A stretch of DNA of 64,000 bases, taken from Bacillus sp. Marseille-P3661 (lineage in GTDB: Bacteria > Bacillota > Bacilli > Bacillales > Bacillaceae_J). Below are positions 18,924 to 28,777 of the stretch, piece after piece. The notes beneath the pieces are model-generated. The model saw only the letters and a list, made by a program, of their open reading frames with translations. It was not told where the DNA came from and made no database searches. Within the stretch, counting starts at the first letter, position 1. Each line of letters starts with the position of its first letter. The position numbers were made by a program, and so were the translations under genes. Location of the stretch: the NCBI RefSeq assembly GCF_900240995.1, contig NZ_LT965957.1, positions 87,527-151,526 on the forward strand, given 5' to 3'.

Positions 18924-19712
18924 TTATTTATTTTTACCTTCACCATAGGACGTTCTATACTTTTCGATCGTTTTACCGCGAAGTCCTGCAAGATAATCTA
19001 AAATTTGTTCATTGCTCATGTATTTATTGTGATCATAACTATCATAATGAACCATATCTTCAAGATCACGTCTTACTCCTCGTTTTGGCTCAACTGCTGG
19101 ATACCCAATCGGAATAATCAAGTAAATCGTATAAATGTCAGGGATATTTAAGATTCGCTTATACATATCCTGAATATGGACTGTAATCCATTGTGTACCT
19201 AAACCAAGTGATGCTGCAGTTAAATGCATAATTTGACAACAATTAGCTAATCCATCCGTCAGATGTGTTTGATCACGTCCAAAGGTATGTCCTGCCATTA
19301 CAGTCCCCCATTGACGACGTCCGTCACCAATAACGACAATGATCTCTGGTGCCTCATGCCACTGGCTACGACTTTTAATATGTGCGAGTTGTTCATAAGG
19401 ATCCGGGCTATAATCGGCTAAGTGGAAAGATGGATGTCTTAACTCAGGAATCCGTTGCTGCTCCATCCAATAGGCATAATCAATATTCACCTCTTTATAC
19501 GCATCACAAATCGCCTTTTTCTTTTCAGGATCACGCACAATGATAAATTCCCATGGTTGAGAATTTGCTCCAGACATTGCCCATCTACCGGCTTCGACAA
19601 CTTTTTCCGTAAGTCCCTGTGGAATTGGATCTGACTTCAAACGTCGAATACTACTTCTATTTTTTATTAAATCTAATAAAAATTCATAATCCTTATATTC
19701 CTTTACTGTCAT
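18924..19712 (-). CDS. Nitroreductase-family flavoprotein (BluB-like architecture)
   Basis: This protein of about 262 residues shows the nitroreductase fold signatures: the FMN phosphate-binding RSSIRRLKSDPIP (about residues 20-32), ARWAMSGANSQPWEFIIVRD-like text (read here as GRWAMSGANSQPWEF), and the C-terminal glycine-rich turn LGLGTQWITVH. It would be a cytoplasmic FMN enzyme that reduces, dehydrogenates or opens a small substrate. The start at 19712 follows AAGGAG by about 10 bases; the longer frame has no site. It lies between the ABC transporter and the hydantoinase genes on the same strand, so it probably belongs to the same degradation route. Nitro compound, enone or dehalogenation substrates cannot be separated by sequence. 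Confidence 0.82.
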   Translation of the reverse strand: MTVKEYKDYEFLLDLIKNRSSIRRLKSDPIPQGLTEKVVEAGRWAMSGANSQPWEFIIVRDPEKKKAICDAYKEVNIDYAYWMEQQRIPELRHPSFHLADYSPDPYEQLAHIKSRSQWHEAPEIIVVIGDGRRQWGTVMAGHTFGRDQTHLTDGLANCCQIMHLTAASLGLGTQWITVHIQDMYKRILNIPDIYTIYLIIPIGYPAVEPKRGVRRDLEDMVHYDSYDHNKYMSNEQILDYLAGLRGKTIEKYRTSYGEGKNK

Positions 19713-19821
19713 ACAAACACACTCCTTGTTTATTAAGGCTTTGTTAAACGCGGATGTTAACAATCAACATTAAGATTTAACACAGCCATTATTAAAGTAA
19801 TTTCTAATGTTTTTCATCAAA

Positions 19822-20967
19822 TTAACAACGAATAGAATCTAAGTTTGAAAGCCTTCTAGTCAGTGGTTCAGCACCCTTTGAAGTTATTAATACAGGTTCC
19901 CCGCATAATAAATACCCCGTTTCTGGAATGTACTGATTAGGATGGATAACAAAAAACATTCCTTCTTTTAATATAGTCTCATTGGTTATTGATACATCTC
20001 CTGGTAATAACGAGCTGAGACCTAAACTATGACCACGAACCCTCATATAAGGTGGCACACAATATTCTCCATAACCTGCGTCGATAATTGGTTCATTTAT
20101 GGCTCTTACAACATCGGACATCTTATTACCAGGTTTAGCTACTTCAATCCCTTTTTTCATCGCATGAACTAGTAGATTGTACTTTTCGGTTAAGAGTTCA
20201 AGATTATTGTCGCCCAGAACCACACTTCGGCATATCTGGCTAAATTGTCCTTTAAAACTAGGTGAGATTTCAGCTAGGATAATATCTCCTTTTTCTAATC
20301 GACGTCGACCAGGCGGTCTAACGGCTTGATTGTGCTGGGATGCACTCATTAATAAAAAGTTATCATCAGCACCTAGAGATTTCATATAGCTAACGAGTTC
20401 TCCTGCTAATTGGTAATCATACATTCCTGGTTTTGCGATTTCTAAAACTTTTTCATAGCCACGTTCTGCTATCCAAGTAGCTTTTCTTGCATTTTCAATT
20501 TCCTCATCACTTTTTGTATCTGTTAAACTCTTGAAATCATCTGTTACTTCATTTATTTCATTAGAGAAATATGCAGAAATCCTTGAATAACTTTCAGGAT
20601 TGATGCTGTCGATCCCAATGAAACCAGTAGTCGTAAATAATGCATTTTCTGTTGTTAAGAGATCTATAAATGTAGAAACTAGATGATCCGTTCCAACCAC
20701 ATTTGTTGTTTTGGAGGTTTCTTTAGCCCTTTCTACATCCCATGATGGTGAAACGATTAATGTTGATTCACCTTTTGCACTGACTATTAACATACATTCG
20801 CCGATGGACTTAAAACCACTCAATAAAAAAACTTGATTAGGCTCTAAGAATGAGTGCAAACCATTAAAATATACAAATAAATAGTCTAGTTGTTTCTCTT
20901 TCATTTTATTTATATAGTCATTCATTCGTGGCAAAAGCATTGAATCTATGACTTTTCTATCGATCAT
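19822..20967 (-). CDS. Creatinase/M24-superfamily (pita-bread) hydrolase
   Basis: This 381-residue protein has an N-terminal creatinase-type domain (residues 1 to about 145) and a C-terminal pita-bread domain. In the latter, SASQHNQAVRPPGRRRLEKG aligns in style with the creatinase segment that carries its catalytic His, and MRVRGHSLGLSS matches the GHGIGL motif. Several aminopeptidase metal ligands are replaced: the Asp strand reads ILAEISPSFKGQF and the HE motif reads SSL. Together these favour a metal-independent C-N hydrolase like creatinase over a peptidase. It starts one base after the HyuB stop, so it is in the hydantoinase operon. Creatine itself is not proven as substrate. Confidence 0.75.
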   Translation of the reverse strand: MIDRKVIDSMLLPRMNDYINKMKEKQLDYLFVYFNGLHSFLEPNQVFLLSGFKSIGECMLIVSAKGESTLIVSPSWDVERAKETSKTTNVVGTDHLVSTFIDLLTTENALFTTTGFIGIDSINPESYSRISAYFSNEINEVTDDFKSLTDTKSDEEIENARKATWIAERGYEKVLEIAKPGMYDYQLAGELVSYMKSLGADDNFLLMSASQHNQAVRPPGRRRLEKGDIILAEISPSFKGQFSQICRSVVLGDNNLELLTEKYNLLVHAMKKGIEVAKPGNKMSDVVRAINEPIIDAGYGEYCVPPYMRVRGHSLGLSSLLPGDVSITNETILKEGMFFVIHPNQYIPETGYLLCGEPVLITSKGAEPLTRRLSNLDSIRC

Positions 20968-20968
20968 T

Positions 20969-22729
20969 TTACTCCATTCCTTTTTTCATATTTTGACGAA
21001 GATTTTCGGTTGCTTTTTCATCTACAGATAGATCAGTTGGATTCAATACAACACCGTAATCTGTTCTCGCTTTTTCCAGAGAAATATAGCCTTCTTTCAC
21101 ATCTAGTTGAACCTTTTCAACCTCTCTTTCTAGTGGAGACCCCCAGCCACCGCCCCCAGGAGTACGAACAATAACTTCTGTATCTTTAGGAACCGTATAG
21201 CGATAGACGTCCACACTATTCCAAGTGTCTTCATTAGGCAGTTTTAATAAATAATCAGAGTTTGCGCCTTCCTTTCCACCCCAAAGCCCCCATGGTGGAC
21301 ATTGGCGTCTTCGGCCTTGTGTCAGATTCCATTGAACTTCAACCAAATTTCTTACACGAACATCTAACCCAAGCCCGCCACGATTCTTACCAGCTCCACC
21401 TGAATCTGTTCTTAATACTCTTTCTTCTATTAAAACAGGAGCTTTTATTTCAATACTTTCGATCGGCGCATTCCGTACATCACCTTGACAAACAGAAACT
21501 GAAGCTGATTCACCATCTTCATGGGGTCTTCCTCCCCATCCGCCTCCTTCAATACTTTGTAATACAAACCTTTTATTCGTTCGAGGATCTTGACCGAAAC
21601 ATACAATCGTTCCTCCTAGATAGCCCATATGTGCCGCCGGGATCTTATCTGGTAATGCAGGTGCTAAAGCTTTTAATACGGTATCAATAACAGTAGGTAA
21701 AATAATACTCCATTTTGCCATCGGAGCAGGATATTTTGCCATCATGACATTTCCTTCTGGAATGACAACCTCTAATGCTCTAAATGATCCTTCATTTACT
21801 GGATCGAGTGGCGTGGTTATCGCCTTGAAGGCTACTACTGCCCCCGCCAATGATCTTGAATTTATGGCTCCCTTTCGTTGAGCCGAACATCCGGAAAAAT
21901 CAATTGTCATATTATCATCACGTACTACCACCCGTGCGTGAATTCGTACTGGATCATTTGTTGTATAGCCATCATCATCAATCCATGATTCAGCCTCATA
22001 TTCACCATTAGGAATTTGGGAAATTATTTTTCTGCATTTTTCTTCGGTTTTTGAAAAAATCGTTTCAATATAATATTGAACTTTCTCTGATCCATATTTT
22101 GTAAATAATTCTTCTATTCGTCGTTCTGCCAAAGCGCATGAAGCAATTTGTGCTCTCATATCTCCTAGGGATGATTCTGGATATCGGATATTATCCTTGA
22201 TAATTTGTAATAGTGTTTGATTATATTTGCCTGCTTCAATTATCTTCAATTGATCAAGCTGTAAACCTTCCATCCACGGGTCCGTTATTTTTACGCCACC
22301 GCCAAATCCAGTGCTCAAGCCACCCACATCCATCCAATGAGCACGAACCATTGCAAAACAGAATAGTTCATCTTTATCAAAAATTGGTGTATAGATGACA
22401 ATATTATTTAAGTGCTGACCAGCAACACCTTGGTGATTTGTGATTAATACATCACCTTTTTCAAAGCCATGTTCCCCGTACTTTTTCATGGCATCCTCAA
22501 TAATAACGCCTAAATCAGCAACAAAATGTGATACGCCACCTAAGTTTTGTGAAATTAAGCGTCCTTTTTTATCTATTAAGGCACAGCAATAATCACGAAC
22601 TTCATATACCATCATGTTATAAGATGCCCGCTGTAGATCTGCTGACATTTCATTTGATATAGCTGGCAGCGCATTTCTTATAACTTCCAATGTAACGGGA
22701 TCTATAGTTTGTTCATAAACTTTACTCAT
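20969..22729 (-). CDS. hyuB: Hydantoinase B/oxoprolinase family protein
   Basis: This 586-residue protein matches the HyuB family over its length: VTLEVIRNALPAISNEM at the N-terminus, LISQNLGGVSHFVADLG (about residues 58-74), the GGWGGRPHEDGESA block near residue 400, and the glycine-rich C-terminal VRTPGGGGWGSPLERE. With HyuA it forms an ATP-dependent cyclic amide hydrolase; relatives cleave N-methylhydantoin, 5-oxoproline or caprolactam, or carboxylate ketones. One base separates it from HyuA upstream, and another one-base gap follows. Substrate not set by sequence; the neighbouring creatinase-like gene points to a hydantoin or creatinine-related compound. Confidence 0.9.
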   Translation of the reverse strand: MSKVYEQTIDPVTLEVIRNALPAISNEMSADLQRASYNMMVYEVRDYCCALIDKKGRLISQNLGGVSHFVADLGVIIEDAMKKYGEHGFEKGDVLITNHQGVAGQHLNNIVIYTPIFDKDELFCFAMVRAHWMDVGGLSTGFGGGVKITDPWMEGLQLDQLKIIEAGKYNQTLLQIIKDNIRYPESSLGDMRAQIASCALAERRIEELFTKYGSEKVQYYIETIFSKTEEKCRKIISQIPNGEYEAESWIDDDGYTTNDPVRIHARVVVRDDNMTIDFSGCSAQRKGAINSRSLAGAVVAFKAITTPLDPVNEGSFRALEVVIPEGNVMMAKYPAPMAKWSIILPTVIDTVLKALAPALPDKIPAAHMGYLGGTIVCFGQDPRTNKRFVLQSIEGGGWGGRPHEDGESASVSVCQGDVRNAPIESIEIKAPVLIEERVLRTDSGGAGKNRGGLGLDVRVRNLVEVQWNLTQGRRRQCPPWGLWGGKEGANSDYLLKLPNEDTWNSVDVYRYTVPKDTEVIVRTPGGGGWGSPLEREVEKVQLDVKEGYISLEKARTDYGVVLNPTDLSVDEKATENLRQNMKKGME

Positions 22730-22730
22730 T

Positions 22731-24782
22731 TTAAATACCTCCTATGCTAATAATTAGCTCTCCTGTTCCGCTAACCTCACATACATCTTGATCATAAATA
22801 ACTGTTGTAGACGCGTATTCTTGAACTAATGCTGGTCCAGAAAAACGGAAACCAGCAGGTAAAGTATCACGGTAATAAACCGGACAATTCACTGGCGTTG
22901 TCATGTCATCAAAATAAACCGGACGATATTTTGGTTGTGGCTCTTGGACGCCTGTTTGTATTTCAGAAAACTTAGGTTTATTTCGTTTTCCTGTAACAGT
23001 TAAGCGGATATTAACAATTTCAACTTTTTCATCTGGTGCCTTATGCCCGAATCTTTTATCATGAATTTCATCAAACGAAGAACGAATGGTTTGAATGTCC
23101 GCTTGTTTAATGTCTGTCTCACTGACTGGTACAGCAAGGGTAAACTCTTGACCAACATAGCGAATATCTAAGAATGCTTGGAATTCCACTTCTTTTGTTG
23201 TAATTGATTCACTAGCTATAAGATCTTTAGCCTCTTGAATCATTTCATTATGGATTTGTAATAAATCTTCAAAGTTAACATTCTCTAATTCACTATAATG
23301 TGTTCGTACAAAATCATGTTTTTGATCCGTTAAAAGCATACCGATTGCGGAAAAATGGGCTGGGTAGCGTGGTATGATTACTTTCGGAATATGTAATTCT
23401 TTTGCAATGGCCACTGCACTTAAAGGACCAGCACCACCTGATGCCACTAATACGAAATCTCGCGGATCATTCCCTCTTTCTACTGAAACTTCACGAACTG
23501 CTAATGACATATTGGCAATAGCAATTTGAAAAATAGCATGTGCTGCACGTAAAGTGTCTAGGTCTAGAGGATCAGCAATTTTGGCTTTTAACCCTTTTTC
23601 TGCTGACTCTTTGTCAAGCGGCATGTCTCCACCTAGGAAATCCTCAGCACCTATGCGCCCTAAAACAACATTTGCATCTGTAAAGGTAGGCTCTGTTCCA
23701 CCTTTGCCATAACTAATTGGAGCTGGATCAGATCCTGCACTTTGCGGCCCTACCTTCAAAGCTCCTACTTCATCAAGCCATGCAATACTACCACCGCCAG
23801 TTCCAACCTCAACGACATCTACAACCGGGATCATAACAGGCTGGCCACTTGCATACCCACCGATATAATACATTTCAGACATGATCGGCTGACTCTCCTG
23901 AATAAGACTTGCCTTCGCGGTTGTACCTCCCATGTCGAAAGCGATTACATTATTAAAACCGAGCGCTCTACCTACTTCAGCTGAAGCGATTATGCCTCCA
24001 ACCGGGCCAGATTCCATCATATTTACAGGCTTGGCAGCAGCTGTTGTTGGTGACATAATCCCGCCATTTGATTGCATAATAGATAGATTTCCATTAAATC
24101 CAAATGTTCCTATTTTGTCTTCTAATCTATTAATATAATTGCTTACTTTAGGTCCTACATATGAGTTAAGAACGGTTGTTGATGTTCTTTCATATTCTCT
24201 ATACTCTCGTAGGATTTCATGTGATAAAGATACATAGCACTCTGGTAATTGTTGTCTAATAATTTCTCCCACAATCTTTTCATGCTCTGGATTGGCATAT
24301 GCATGAATAAAACAAACCGCCACTGACTCAATTTTTTGATTTCGGAGTTCATTGCAAAGTTCTTCAATTTCTTTTAGATCTAATGGTTCAAGCTCTGACC
24401 CATCCGCTAGCATTCTCCCTTTTACTTCATACGTTAATTCTCTTGAAACAAGCGGTTTCGGTCTATGAAAGAATAAATTATATGCCTCAGGACGATTTCC
24501 CCTACCTAAGCGATAAACATCCCTTGTCCCCCTTGTAGTAATTAGCGCTGTACGAGCACCCGTTTGTTCGATAACAGTATTAATCGCAATCGTTGTTCCA
24601 TGTACAACGTTATCTGTCTTTTTAAGACTAACCCCGCTTTTTTGTGTACAATTTATAATTCCTTCTACTAAATCGTTATACGTTGTAGGTCTCTTTGCAT
24701 GATATAACTCCCCAGAGTCTTGGTCGAATGCAATCAGATCTGTAAATGTTCCACCTATATCTACCCCTAAATAAATACTCAT
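22731..24782 (-). CDS. hyuA: Hydantoinase A/oxoprolinase family ATP-dependent subunit
   Basis: This protein of about 683 residues has the HyuA N-terminal nucleotide motif (SIYLGVDIGGTFTDLIAFD), the VIAFDMGGTTAKASLI phosphate-2 motif near residue 280 and ASGGAGPLSAVAIAKEL near residue 450. Such subunits couple ATP hydrolysis to ring opening of hydantoins, oxoproline or lactams together with HyuB. I set the start at 24782, since AGGAGG lies 7 bases before it and the fold begins immediately; a longer frame adds 24 hydrophobic residues with no site. It heads the operon and faces a divergent LysR gene across a 207-base gap that contains a T-N11-A palindrome. Confidence 0.9.
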   Translation of the reverse strand: MSIYLGVDIGGTFTDLIAFDQDSGELYHAKRPTTYNDLVEGIINCTQKSGVSLKKTDNVVHGTTIAINTVIEQTGARTALITTRGTRDVYRLGRGNRPEAYNLFFHRPKPLVSRELTYEVKGRMLADGSELEPLDLKEIEELCNELRNQKIESVAVCFIHAYANPEHEKIVGEIIRQQLPECYVSLSHEILREYREYERTSTTVLNSYVGPKVSNYINRLEDKIGTFGFNGNLSIMQSNGGIMSPTTAAAKPVNMMESGPVGGIIASAEVGRALGFNNVIAFDMGGTTAKASLIQESQPIMSEMYYIGGYASGQPVMIPVVDVVEVGTGGGSIAWLDEVGALKVGPQSAGSDPAPISYGKGGTEPTFTDANVVLGRIGAEDFLGGDMPLDKESAEKGLKAKIADPLDLDTLRAAHAIFQIAIANMSLAVREVSVERGNDPRDFVLVASGGAGPLSAVAIAKELHIPKVIIPRYPAHFSAIGMLLTDQKHDFVRTHYSELENVNFEDLLQIHNEMIQEAKDLIASESITTKEVEFQAFLDIRYVGQEFTLAVPVSETDIKQADIQTIRSSFDEIHDKRFGHKAPDEKVEIVNIRLTVTGKRNKPKFSEIQTGVQEPQPKYRPVYFDDMTTPVNCPVYYRDTLPAGFRFSGPALVQEYASTTVIYDQDVCEVSGTGELIISIGGI

Positions 24783-24931
24783 ATAAATTCCTCCTAATTT
24801 CGATATAAAAAAGGTCACTTTGATAGTTACTAGAATAAATAATTCTGCATTCATTTGTTTTTATACTTTTTAGAATATTACGATATTTAAAAATATTTTA
24901 TCTTAGGTATAATAGTATTAACAATATGTTT

Positions 24932-24956
24932 TATAGCTATATACCTATAAGCTATA
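24932..24956. promoter_or_regulatory. LysR-type T-N11-A operator between hyuA and lysR
   Basis: TATAGCT and AGCTATA form a perfect inverted repeat with an 11-base spacer, the standard layout of a LysR-type binding site. It overlaps the probable promoter of the regulator and lies about 150 bases upstream of hyuA, suiting control of both. Confidence 0.65.
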
Positions 24957-24989
24957 GGCTATGGGTTATATGAGAGGAGAAAGTAAGAC

Positions 24990-25898
24990 ATGTTCGAATC
25001 AACTATTCATAGGCTTAGGATTTTTCAAACAGTTGTCGAGTCTGGTAGTTTCAGCGCTGCCTCAAGGAGACTGAATATTACACAACCATCCATTAGTGCA
25101 CATATTCAGGCACTTGAACAGGAGTTAGGAAAATCACTCTTTATCCGAACACCAGGAAAGAAATCAAAACTTACTGAGACAGGAGAAATTTTGTATACAT
25201 ATGCTATCGATGTTATTTCGAAAACGGAACAGTTCATTAATAATATTCAAAAACTAAACAGTAAAGAAAAATCAGTATCCGTAGCAGCACAGCGTAATAT
25301 TGCAAATCATTTATTGCCTAACCATCTAGCTTCCTTTTCTAGAACACATCCAGATTTCGAAATCATTATGTACAGTCAGACACAAGATACCGTGATCAAC
25401 CATGTCCTAGAAGGGAAAGCGGATCTTGGATTAATCATGACTCTTGGATCCGTTGAAGGATTATATTCTGAAATATTAATTTATGAGGATTTAGAATTTG
25501 TTGTTGGGCCATCTCATGAATTAGCTACACAAGACAACATTGATCCTAAAATGCTTGAACAATATTCTTTTGTAGGAGCACTGAAAGCATCAAATCATGC
25601 TAGAATGATTGATTTAGCACTGCAGAAGATAGGGATCAATAACTATAGGATGGATTTACAAGTTCAAGATTCAAAATCGATGATTGAAATTGTTAAAAAA
25701 GGGGTTGGCATTGCAACTGTTCCTACTTTTGGTGTAGAACGAGAACTCGAAACAGGTGAGCTCATTAGTCTACCACTTAGCTGTGAAAAAACAGCTATTG
25801 AAATTCGTCTAATTTATAATCCTAGAATAAAAATGTCTGACGAAGCGAGACTATTTATGGTTTATTTGCGAGGGAAAATTAGTCATTCTATATATTAA
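24990..25898 (+). CDS. LysR-family transcriptional regulator, divergent to hyuA
   Basis: This 302-residue protein is standard LysR length. The winged helix-turn-helix covers residues 6-65 (TVVESGSFSAASRRLNITQP then SISAHIQALEQELG), and the effector domain follows (VSVAAQRNIANHLLPNHL to the end). The start is preceded by GAGGAGA. It is transcribed away from the hyuA operon and is closed by a terminator, so it most likely activates hyuA-hyuB and the linked genes in response to the imported or partially degraded compound. Regulator family certain; effector unknown. Confidence 0.92.
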   Translation: MFESTIHRLRIFQTVVESGSFSAASRRLNITQPSISAHIQALEQELGKSLFIRTPGKKSKLTETGEILYTYAIDVISKTEQFINNIQKLNSKEKSVSVAAQRNIANHLLPNHLASFSRTHPDFEIIMYSQTQDTVINHVLEGKADLGLIMTLGSVEGLYSEILIYEDLEFVVGPSHELATQDNIDPKMLEQYSFVGALKASNHARMIDLALQKIGINNYRMDLQVQDSKSMIEIVKKGVGIATVPTFGVERELETGELISLPLSCEKTAIEIRLIYNPRIKMSDEARLFMVYLRGKISHSIY

Positions 25899-25905
25899 AT
25901 TTTTT

Positions 25906-25943
25906 AAAAAGCTGCTCTTTACTATACAAAGAGAAGCTTTTTT
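25906..25943 (+). terminator. Rho-independent terminator after lysR
   Basis: AAAAAGCT-G-CTCTTT pairs with AAAGAG-A-AGCTTTTTT around a seven-base loop, ending in a T-run. The remaining bases to 26248 are AT-rich upstream sequence of the next gene; I see no gene there. Confidence 0.8.
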
Positions 25944-26248
25944 ATTTTCATCAATAATAAGTAAGACCATAGATTGCTGCATTCCCCGCAAATATGTCAT
26001 CACTTTTTTTATTTTAGCCCCTTAAATAAATCGTTTATAAAGCGGTAATTTTCAAATTTCTATTACTTAAATGAAAGTATATTGATTTATAGGTATAAAA
26101 AGCTACTTTAAATAATAGTATTTAAAGTTACTAAAATAGAAAAATAAAATTCTCAAAATCTTTTTGTAGAATTCAAAATATTTTTAGGTTAATATATAAG
26201 AAAATGTAATACTTTATATTATATTTTTTTATATAAGGGGGCGTATTA

Positions 26249-27523
26249 ATGGATCATACCACCCATTTACTGGGTATTACACCAACTCAAGAGTTAGACT
26301 TAGGTGATATTCCGGTCGGCACTGAATTTTTTTTGTTATTAAAAAATGCATTAGATCGTTTAGCAAATGGCGAAGTGCTTGAGGTTAAGAGCATCTTTCC
26401 GCATGCAAAAGATGATTTAATCGGCTGGTGTCGCATCCGTGGCAATTCTTTTCTAAATGCCATGGACGCAGGTGACCATTATCGGTACTTGATTAGAAAA
26501 GGAAATAAAAATGAATTAGATCAACCTGATTGGGGTATTAAAATCCCAACTCGAAAAGGTTCATACTTAGATATTCGTGATTGGTTTGAAGGTAGAATTG
26601 GAAACTTGCTTGATGAAGCACCTTCCTACATTGGATTTGTGCCACGAGGAGCTGTCCAAGAACCCGGCGTTCCTGATTTTGGTTTTACCTTAAATCGAAA
26701 AGACGAGGTTTGGGCTGATAATTTACTAGATTTATATGAGCAAGCAAAGGAAAGTCAATGGAATGCCACAACTGATATCCAATGGGATCAACTTCCAGAG
26801 CTTCCTGAAGAATTAGAGTGGGCGGTATGCCAAATCATGACTTTTTTAGCGGAAAATGAATATTCAGCATTGTATATCCCCGCAAAGTCAATGGCAAAAA
26901 TTAACCCCCACTATATTGAAGTCATGATGTATTTATCAACGCTTGTTAATGATGAAGCTAGACATATCGAAGCCTTCATGAAGCGTGCTGTTGCTAACGG
27001 AGGTGGGCTCCAATATTCATCAAGTTTGACTGAACGATCTTTACATAGCTTATTCATTCAAGAAGATTATTTTAAATCGTCGTTTTTACTTCATGTGCTT
27101 GGTGAGGGTACTTTCTTAGATTTATTAAATTATATTGAAGAATACGCACCGGACCCTGTCACAAAAAAGATTGTTAATTTAGCCAAAATTGATGAAGGTC
27201 GGCATGTATCATATGGTATAGGACATGTACGTCATATCTTAAAAAACAACCCACATATGGTGAAATTTTTAATAGAAGCGGCAGAAGAACGCAACCAATA
27301 CCTAGAAGGTGCTGGTACGCAAGAAAATACTCATTTAATGGAAGCATTGGCCATTCTAGGCGGTGGCGGGCGATCTCCTAAGCAATTAAAAAAAGGGTTT
27401 GAATGTGTAAAAAAACTTAAGGATGTTATGTATGAGCATCGTATTCAAAGAATGCTGCAAATTGGCATTGACCTAGAAAGCGCTCAAAAAATTTCGACAT
27501 CACATACACCTAATTTTATGTAA
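26249..27523 (+). CDS. TusA-like domain fused to a ferritin-like diiron domain
   Basis: This 424-residue protein has two parts. Residues 5-80 resemble the TusA/SirA fold (ELDLGDIPVGTEFFLLLKNA to DDLIGWCRIRGNSFL), but the catalytic CPxP cysteine is absent (reads IPVG). Residues 190-370 form a ferritin-like four-helix bundle with candidate iron ligands: Glu in FLAENEYSAL, Glu and His in VNDEARHIEAF, Glu in LGEGTFLDLL, and Glu and His in KIDEGRHVSYG. That is the spacing of a carboxylate-bridged diiron oxygenase or oxidase. GGGGGCG precedes the ATG weakly. It heads a three-gene plus-strand operon with an acyl-CoA-dehydrogenase-like flavoprotein and a binding-protein-fold protein. I do not know the reaction; oxygen-dependent attack on a small N- or S-compound is a guess. 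Confidence 0.72.
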   Translation: MDHTTHLLGITPTQELDLGDIPVGTEFFLLLKNALDRLANGEVLEVKSIFPHAKDDLIGWCRIRGNSFLNAMDAGDHYRYLIRKGNKNELDQPDWGIKIPTRKGSYLDIRDWFEGRIGNLLDEAPSYIGFVPRGAVQEPGVPDFGFTLNRKDEVWADNLLDLYEQAKESQWNATTDIQWDQLPELPEELEWAVCQIMTFLAENEYSALYIPAKSMAKINPHYIEVMMYLSTLVNDEARHIEAFMKRAVANGGGLQYSSSLTERSLHSLFIQEDYFKSSFLLHVLGEGTFLDLLNYIEEYAPDPVTKKIVNLAKIDEGRHVSYGIGHVRHILKNNPHMVKFLIEAAEERNQYLEGAGTQENTHLMEALAILGGGGRSPKQLKKGFECVKKLKDVMYEHRIQRMLQIGIDLESAQKISTSHTPNFM

Positions 27524-27622
27524 GTGTCCATTGTGATGCGTCCTTATATTATAGGGATAATTTTACTAGAATGGCATGGAAAGCAACCACTTTATTGGTT
27601 TCATTTACAAAGGAGAGATAAA

Positions 27623-28765
27623 ATGACTGTTCAATTAAATCAATCACCACTAGAACTTGTAAAACAAGTAGCAATTGATGTAATCGCACCACTTGCTGCA
27701 ACGATTGACGAGGAAAATAGATTTCCTAAAGAAGCTTTTGCAGCATTTAGAAAAAATGGGTTACTTGGATTGTTGGTACCAAAAGAATATGGTGGCTTTG
27801 GCGGTAATCTTCATGACTTGGTAGCTGTTGTTGAAGTAATTGGAGAAAGCTGCGGCTCTACTGCTATGTGTTATTTAATGCATTCATGTGCAACCTATGT
27901 AATTGCATCCAATCCAACAACTGAAGAATTGAAAGATTACTTAAAAGCGATTGCAAAAGGTGAAAAGATTGGTACATTAGCCTTTAGTGAAACGGGCACT
28001 GGTGCACATTTTTACAAACCTGAAATTACTGCATCTTTCCACGGAGAGCACCTTCTACTTAATGGTAGAAAAAGCTTTGTGACCAACGGCGACGAAACAG
28101 ACTTTCTCATTGTCATCACAAATGCTTCAAGTGAAGAACTTGGCTTAGATATGGTTGTTGTCGATAGTAAGTCAGCTGGTGTCCGTTTCGATGGGTCTTG
28201 GGAAGGCATTGGATTACGCGGAAACAACAGTATCGAATGCGAATTATCAGGTGTTAAGGTTCCAATAACACATATTGTTGGAAAAGAAGGCGATGGATTT
28301 GGGTTGATTTTTAGCGCAGTTGCTCCTTCATTTGTGCTAGGTTCCTCTGGGGCTACTACTGGTTTAGCGCGTGGCGCATATAAAGCTGCTTTAAATCATG
28401 CAACGAATCGAAAGTATGCTAGTGGCCAAAGCTTAGCTGATATTACTGCCATCCAATATTATCTAGCTGAGATGTTTGGTCATGTTGAAACAGCCTCTAC
28501 TTTTGTTCATGATGCAGCAAAGAAAGCTGATGCTGGCGAGGAAACAGCCATGCTTTCTGTAATGCAGGCTAAAATAGTAGCTTGTGAAAATGCTAATCTT
28601 GTAACGAATAAAGCGATGCAGGTTTGCGGCGGCAAAGGCTATAGTAAGGCACTTCCAGTTGAGCGTTATTTACGAGATGCACGTGCAGGATCTGTAATGG
28701 CACCGACTGTTGAAATATTAAAAGAATGGATTGGGAAGTCAGTTGCTGGCATTCCCCTATTTTAA
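27623..28765 (+). CDS. Acyl-CoA dehydrogenase-family flavoprotein
   Basis: This 380-residue protein has the family's three-part build: N-terminal helices (FPKEAFAAFRKNGLLGLLVPKEYGG), a beta domain beginning GTLAFSETGTGAHF (about residues 118-131), and a C-terminal helical domain with QVCGGKGYSKALPVERYLRDARAG. The family binds FAD and either dehydrogenates acyl-CoAs or, in DszC/SfnC-type members, hydroxylates with oxygen. I placed the start at 27623, after AAAGGAGAG; the longer frame adds an unlikely 33 residues. It lies 99 bases after the diiron gene. The DARAG ending is kept where CoA enzymes have their conserved Arg, but the catalytic Glu cannot be placed with certainty. Dehydrogenase or monooxygenase both remain possible. 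Confidence 0.85.
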   Translation: MTVQLNQSPLELVKQVAIDVIAPLAATIDEENRFPKEAFAAFRKNGLLGLLVPKEYGGFGGNLHDLVAVVEVIGESCGSTAMCYLMHSCATYVIASNPTTEELKDYLKAIAKGEKIGTLAFSETGTGAHFYKPEITASFHGEHLLLNGRKSFVTNGDETDFLIVITNASSEELGLDMVVVDSKSAGVRFDGSWEGIGLRGNNSIECELSGVKVPITHIVGKEGDGFGLIFSAVAPSFVLGSSGATTGLARGAYKAALNHATNRKYASGQSLADITAIQYYLAEMFGHVETASTFVHDAAKKADAGEETAMLSVMQAKIVACENANLVTNKAMQVCGGKGYSKALPVERYLRDARAGSVMAPTVEILKEWIGKSVAGIPLF

Positions 28766-28777
28766 GGAGGAGTATAG

